Source of the DNA: Streptomyces blattellae
GTDB taxonomy: Bacteria; Actinomycetota; Actinomycetes; Streptomycetales; Streptomycetaceae
DNA: 64,000 bases
Assembly (NCBI RefSeq): GCF_009709555.1
Contig: NZ_WJBG01000197.1
Span: 62,001 to 126,000, forward strand
Reading direction: 5' to 3'
Positions within the stretch are counted from its first letter, which is position 1, and each line of letters starts with the position of its first letter. Under the pieces are notes generated by a model. It was not told the DNA's origin. It made no database searches and was given only the letters and a program-made list of their open reading frames with translations. Positions 61,963 to 64,000 of this stretch are shown piece after piece. A program made the translations under genes and the position numbers.

Positions 61963-64000
61963 TTACTCGCCCTTGGCCTTCGCGATGATCTCCTCGGCGA
62001 CGTTCCGCGGAACCTCGGCGTAGGAGTCGAACTGCATCGAGTAGCTTGCGCGACCCGACGTCTTGCTGCGGAGGTCTCCGACGTAGCCGAACATCTCCGA
62101 GAGGGGCACGAGACCCTTCACGACGCGGGCACCGGCCCGCTCCTCCATGGCCTGGATCTGGCCACGGCGGGAGTTGATGTCGCCGATGACCTCACCCATG
62201 TAGTCCTCGGGCGTGGTGACCTCGACGGCCATCATCGGCTCAAGCAGCACGGGGCTGGCCTTGCGCGCGGCCTCCTTGAAGGCCTGCGAACCGGCGATCT
62301 TGAAGGCGAGTTCGGAGGAGTCGACCTCGTGGTAGGCGCCGTCGATGAGCGTGACGCGGACGCCCGTCATCTCGTACCCGGCGAGGATGCCGAACTGCAT
62401 GGCCTCCTGCGCACCGGCGTCGACCGAAGGGATGTACTCCTTCGGGATACGACCACCGGTCACCTTGTTCACGAACTCGTACGACGCGTCGCCGCCCTCG
62501 ATGGGCTCGATCGCGATCTGCACCTTGGCGAACTGACCGGTACCACCGGTCTGCTTCTTGTGCGTGTAGTCCACGCGCTCGACGGCCTTGCGGATCGTCT
62601 CGCGGTACGCGACCTGCGGCTTGCCGACGTTGGCCTCGACCTTGAACTCACGGCGCATACGGTCGACCAGCACCTCCAGGTGCAGTTCGCCCATACCGCC
62701 GATGATGGTCTGGCCGGTCTCCTCGTCCGAGTGGACCTGGAAGGACGGGTCCTCCTCGGCCAGGCGCTGGATCGCGACGCCCAGCTTCTCCTGGTCGCCC
62801 TTCGACTTGGGCTCGATGGCGACCTGGATGACCGGCGCCGGGAAGTCCATGGACTCCAGGATCACCGGCTGCTTGTCGTCGCACAGCGTCTCACCGGTCG
62901 TGGTCTGCTTCAGACCCATGACGGCGATGATGTCGCCGGCGCCCACCGAGTCGATCTCCTCACGCTTGTTCGCGTGCATGCGGTAGATCTTGCCGATGCG
63001 CTCCTTCTTGCCCTTGACGGAGTTCAGCACCGAGGTGCCGGACTCCAGGCGGCCCGAGTAGACCCGGACGAAGGTGAGCTTGCCGAGGTGCGGGTCGCTC
63101 ATGATCTTGAACGCCAGCGCGGACAGCGGCTCCTCGTCGGTCGGCTTGCGCTTGACGACCGTCTCCGGGTCCTTCACGTCGTGGCCCTCGATGGCCTCGA
63201 CGTCCAGGGGGGAGGGGAGGTAACGCACGACCGCGTCGAGCAGGGGCTGGACACCCTTGTTCTTGAACGCGGTGCCGCAGAACACCGGGGTGACCGTGGT
63301 GTCCTGAGACTTGCCGGACGCGATGGTGATACGGCGGATCGCGGCGTACAGCTGCTCCACGGACGGCTCCTGGCCCTCCAGGTACAGCTCCATGATCTCT
63401 TCGTCGTTCTCGGCCACGGCCTCAAGCAGCTTGCCGCGGTACTCCTCGGCAGCCTCGGCGTGCGTGTCCGGGATGTCGACGACGTCGTACATCTCGCCCT
63501 TGGTCGCCTCGGCGGACCACACGAACGCCTTCATCTGGACCAGGTCCACGACGCCCTTGAAGTCGGCCTCGGCACCGATCGGGAGCTGCATGACGATCGG
63601 CTGCGCGCCCAGGCGGTCCGAGATCATGTCCACGCAGCGGTGGAACTCGGCGCCCGTGCGGTCGAGCTTGTTGACGAAGCAGATGCGCGGAACGCCGTAG
63701 CGGTCCGCCTGACGCCACACCGTCTCGGACTGGGGCTCAACGCCGGCGACGCCGTCGAACACCGTCACGGCACCGTCGAGCACGCGCAGGGAGCGCTCCA
63801 CCTCGACGGTGAAGTCGACGTGGCCCGGGGTGTCGATGATGTTGATGGTGTGGTCGACGTCTTCCAGCGGCCAGTGACAGGTGGTGGCAGCAGAGGTGAT
63901 CGTGATGCCACGCTCCTGCTCCTGCTCCATCCAGTCCATGGTGGCAGCGCCGTCGTGGACCTCACCGATCTTGTACGAAACGCCGGTGTAGAACAGGATC
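61963..64000 (-). CDS. fusA: Elongation factor G (5' end beyond the window)
   Basis: About 679 codons are present; the N-terminal P-loop portion is cut by the right edge. The visible start reads YTGVSYKIGEVHDGAAT, then MDWMEQEQERGITITSAATT. The rest shows DTPGHVDFTVEVERSLRVLD (G3), VNKLDRTGAEF (G4), domains II-V (MGELHLEVLVDRMRREFKVE; GGRIPKEYIPSVDAGAQEAM) and ends AKGE. It drives ribosomal translocation. 155 bases separate it from tuf. Confidence 0.98.
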   Translation of the reverse strand, partial: ILFYTGVSYKIGEVHDGAATMDWMEQEQERGITITSAATTCHWPLEDVDHTINIIDTPGHVDFTVEVERSLRVLDGAVTVFDGVAGVEPQSETVWRQADRYGVPRICFVNKLDRTGAEFHRCVDMISDRLGAQPIVMQLPIGAEADFKGVVDLVQMKAFVWSAEATKGEMYDVVDIPDTHAEAAEEYRGKLLEAVAENDEEIMELYLEGQEPSVEQLYAAIRRITIASGKSQDTTVTPVFCGTAFKNKGVQPLLDAVVRYLPSPLDVEAIEGHDVKDPETVVKRKPTDEEPLSALAFKIMSDPHLGKLTFVRVYSGRLESGTSVLNSVKGKKERIGKIYRMHANKREEIDSVGAGDIIAVMGLKQTTTGETLCDDKQPVILESMDFPAPVIQVAIEPKSKGDQEKLGVAIQRLAEEDPSFQVHSDEETGQTIIGGMGELHLEVLVDRMRREFKVEANVGKPQVAYRETIRKAVERVDYTHKKQTGGTGQFAKVQIAIEPIEGGDASYEFVNKVTGGRIPKEYIPSVDAGAQEAMQFGILAGYEMTGVRVTLIDGAYHEVDSSELAFKIAGSQAFKEAARKASPVLLEPMMAVEVTTPEDYMGEVIGDINSRRGQIQAMEERAGARVVKGLVPLSEMFGYVGDLRSKTSGRASYSMQFDSYAEVPRNVAEEIIAKAKGE

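Overview
The window is high-GC actinobacterial chromosome, almost certainly from a Streptomyces. The evidence is a HrcA/CIRCE-controlled groES-groEL1 with a histidine-rich GroEL tail, a zinc-type S14, DUF397 and DUF5753 (WhiJ/AbaA-type) remnants, LacI/GH3 sugar genes, many GTG starts, and GTGA/ATGA stop-start overlaps. The protein sequences and gene order match the Streptomyces core region running from groESL to fusA. No rRNA, tRNA, CRISPR array, insertion sequence or prophage was seen.

Layout. 0.2-9 kb: a two-domain SnoaL-like protein, groEL1 and groES with two CIRCE operators, two coupled secreted polysaccharide deacetylases, a THUMP-like methyltransferase, an LCP-family cell-wall ligase and a LacI regulator. 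8.8-11.3 kb: a GH3 beta-glycosidase whose promoter carries two operator-like repeats. 11.3-18.6 kb: the t6A and cell-wall block on the minus strand (tsaD, rimI, tsaB, tsaE, an alpha/beta hydrolase, alr). It is interrupted by a repeat-rich non-coding stretch, a secreted degenerate L,D-transpeptidase-like protein and a 60-residue gene behind a perfect palindrome. 19-27.7 kb: M23 peptidase, L,D-transpeptidase, nnrE/D, acpS, a fused pair of gene remnants, glmS and a DrrAB-like ABC transporter. 27.8-32.5 kb: coaA, a DUF389 membrane protein, glmM, rpsI and rplM.

33.7-41.2 kb: a five-gene plus-strand cluster inserted between rplM and truA. It contains a GH26 mannanase, a multi-spanning GT2 glycosyltransferase, a GH113-like hydrolase, a sugar-1-phosphate nucleotidyltransferase and an SGNH-type O-acyltransferase. 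Together they look like a machine that makes, trims and acylates a secreted mannose-containing (beta-mannan-like) polymer. This is the best candidate here for an undescribed system.

41.2-64 kb: the ribosomal block on the minus strand. In transcription order it runs fusA-tuf, an acyltransferase, the S10 and spc operons (rpsJ to rpmD-rplO), secY-adk-map-infA-rpmJ and the alpha operon (rpsM-rpsK-rpoA-rplQ), ending with truA. fusA runs off the right edge. Only one non-ribosomal gene separates tuf from rpsJ. Short tandem repeats (7, 15, 18, 19, 21 and 46 bp units) and dispersed intergenic repeats mark the junctions between core blocks.
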